This document shows positions 5,767-6,704 of a stretch of DNA of 6,704 nucleotides, in pieces. The notes under the pieces were generated by a model, which was not told the DNA's origin, did not search any database, and saw nothing but the letters and a program-made list of their open reading frames with translations. The translations under genes were made by a program, and so were the position numbers. Source of the DNA: Candidatus Onthoplasma faecigallinarum (GTDB lineage: Bacteria > Bacillota > Clostridia > Christensenellales > UBA1242); NCBI GenBank assembly GCA_018715225.1, contig DVMB01000039.1:1-6704 (forward strand), in the 5' to 3' direction. Position 1 is the first letter of the stretch. Every line of letters begins with the position of its first letter.

Positions 5767-6704
5767 TTACCTCAAATTATTTGGGTTTATTTCAACAAAA
5801 ATTGATACATCTTTTTCTACTATATCACTGATGTTGAAAAACTCTGTAGTTATTTTATCATCTGGAACGTATCTAGTCAAGATTTGATACCTATATTTTG
5901 TTTGAATTCGCTTCACTGGTGATGGCATTGCCTGCAAAAATATAATTTTTTTACCAAATTTTTCTTTCAATAGCAATGCCTTGTCATATATTTTTTTTGT
6001 CACTTCTTTTGCCCTATTGTCGCTCACACTTGAAACTAGAATTCTCAAAATCGTGCTAAATGGTGGAAAGCCTGTCGTTTGCCTTAAATTGATTTCCTTT
6101 TCATAAAACCCTACATAATCATAGTGTTGAGCAAATCGGTACACATAATGCTTCGGTGCGTATGTTTGCAAAATGACATATCCGTCATTGTTTTTTCTTC
6201 CTGCTCGTCCGGCAACCTGGGTAACTAATTGGAACGTCCTTTCGTTGGACTTATAATCGCTGTTATACAAGCTGACATCTGCGTCTAGGATGCCCACGAA
6301 CGAGACGTTTGGATAGTCATGTCCCTTTGCTATCATCTGTGTACCGACCAAAATACTTGGAGTTGTGTTAGAAAATTTTTCCAAAATTTTTTTATGCGCA
6401 TCCTTACCTCGAGTCGTATCATTGTCCATTCTAAAAATAGGAATATCTGGAAAGATCTTGTGTAATTCATCGCAGACTCTTTCAGTACCCAGAGCGCCAT
6501 ATTTTATATTTGTACTGTTACAATTTGGACAATTCGTCAAAGCCCTATAGCGTTTACCGCAAAAATGACACTTCAGTTCATTGTCTTCCTTGTGGTAGAC
6601 TAGGCTCACTTCACAATCATCACACTTTGCTCTATATCCGCATTCTCGACACATCATAAATGAAGCAAAACCACGTCTATTGATAAATAAAATTGCTTGT
6701 TTCT
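5767..6704 (-). CDS. priA: Primosomal protein N' (replication restart helicase PriA), 3' part
   Basis: C-terminal portion of PriA, the 3'-5' helicase that reloads the replisome at stalled forks. The gene runs off the window edge. 311 complete codons are visible of a family length near 730-800, so the DNA-binding domain and Walker A/B region lie outside. Upstream of the first visible Met (6655-6657) the frame continues open and reads AILFINRRGFASF, the conserved PriA segment, so that Met is internal. Counting from 6702, eight cysteines in four CxxC pairs (18/21, 27/30, 45/48, 58/61) form the two zinc sites. Helicase motifs V (GTQMIAKGHDYPNV) and VI (QVAGRAGR) follow, then the C-terminal domain with QAMPSPVKRIQTKYRYQIL. 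The gene ends 3 bases before def, as in many Firmicutes, and probably heads this operon or lies near its head. Confidence 0.95.
   Translation of the reverse strand, partial: KQAILFINRRGFASFMMCRECGYRAKCDDCEVSLVYHKEDNELKCHFCGKRYRALTNCPNCNSTNIKYGALGTERVCDELHKIFPDIPIFRMDNDTTRGKDAHKKILEKFSNTTPSILVGTQMIAKGHDYPNVSFVGILDADVSLYNSDYKSNERTFQLVTQVAGRAGRKNNDGYVILQTYAPKHYVYRFAQHYDYVGFYEKEINLRQTTGFPPFSTILRILVSSVSDNRAKEVTKKIYDKALLLKEKFGKKIIFLQAMPSPVKRIQTKYRYQILTRYVPDDKITTEFFNISDIVEKDVSIFVEINPNNLR

Noticed and set aside
5534..5887. Plus-strand open frame of 117 codons, with others at 2195-2401, 2709-3014, 2969-3184, 5362-5625 and 6365-6550
   Set aside because: All lie antisense to well-recognised genes (def/priA, rsmE, rpe), have no recognisable protein features, and reflect the low stop density opposite AT-rich coding DNA.
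6655..6657. ATG as the start of a 296-aa priA product
   Set aside because: The frame stays open to the window edge and reads the conserved AILFINRRGFASF segment upstream, so this is an internal Met of a gene cut by the edge.
1..6704. A novel defence, mobile or biosynthetic system
   Set aside because: Every long minus-strand frame matches a core housekeeping family and no sizeable gap is left. I saw no transposase, integrase, direct-repeat array or tRNA-like fold.

Overview
The window is a dense stretch of housekeeping genes, all transcribed from the minus strand, from a low-GC bacterium (about one third G+C by eye). Clostridium-like protein sequences, AGGAGG/AAGGTG ribosome binding sites and the gene pairings point to Bacillota, most plausibly an uncultured Clostridia-like lineage; I cannot name a genus. 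The standard genetic code fits: all four Trp codons I checked (in rlmN, fmt and def) are TGG and no gene has an in-frame TGA.

Reading in the direction of transcription (high to low coordinates), the first block is priA (3' part only, cut by the window edge), def, fmt and rlmN. These genes are separated by 3 bases or overlap, so they look like one translationally coupled operon. A 62-base gap with an extended -10 promoter (TGCTATAAT) follows. The second block is rpe, rsmE, mtaB and a HIT-family hydrolase gene, again overlapping or nearly touching. A 72-81-base gap then carries a good sigma-A promoter (TTGACA, 17 bases, TAATAT) for rpsU. rpsU is followed by a clear intrinsic terminator at 66-92. 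The last 65 bases are AT-rich with no gene.

Most genes serve translation. Fmt formylates initiator Met-tRNA and Def removes the formyl group. RlmN methylates 23S rRNA and tRNA, RsmE methylates 16S rRNA, and MtaB thiomethylates tRNA A37. bS21 is a small-subunit protein. PriA (replication restart), Rpe (pentose phosphate pathway) and the HIT hydrolase are the exceptions.

The layout looks like two well-known Firmicute neighbourhoods joined and shortened. One is priA-def-fmt-rsmB-rlmN-prpC-prkC-rsgA-rpe without rsmB, prpC, prkC and rsgA. The other is dnaJ-prmA-rsmE-mtaB-(hit)-rpsU-yqeY without dnaJ/prmA on one side and yqeY on the other. I see no mobile element, CRISPR array, RNA gene or unknown gene system. 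The points worth a second look are a divergent active-site loop in Rpe, three genes whose longest-frame GTG start is really part of the Shine-Dalgarno sequence, and the compacted gene order.
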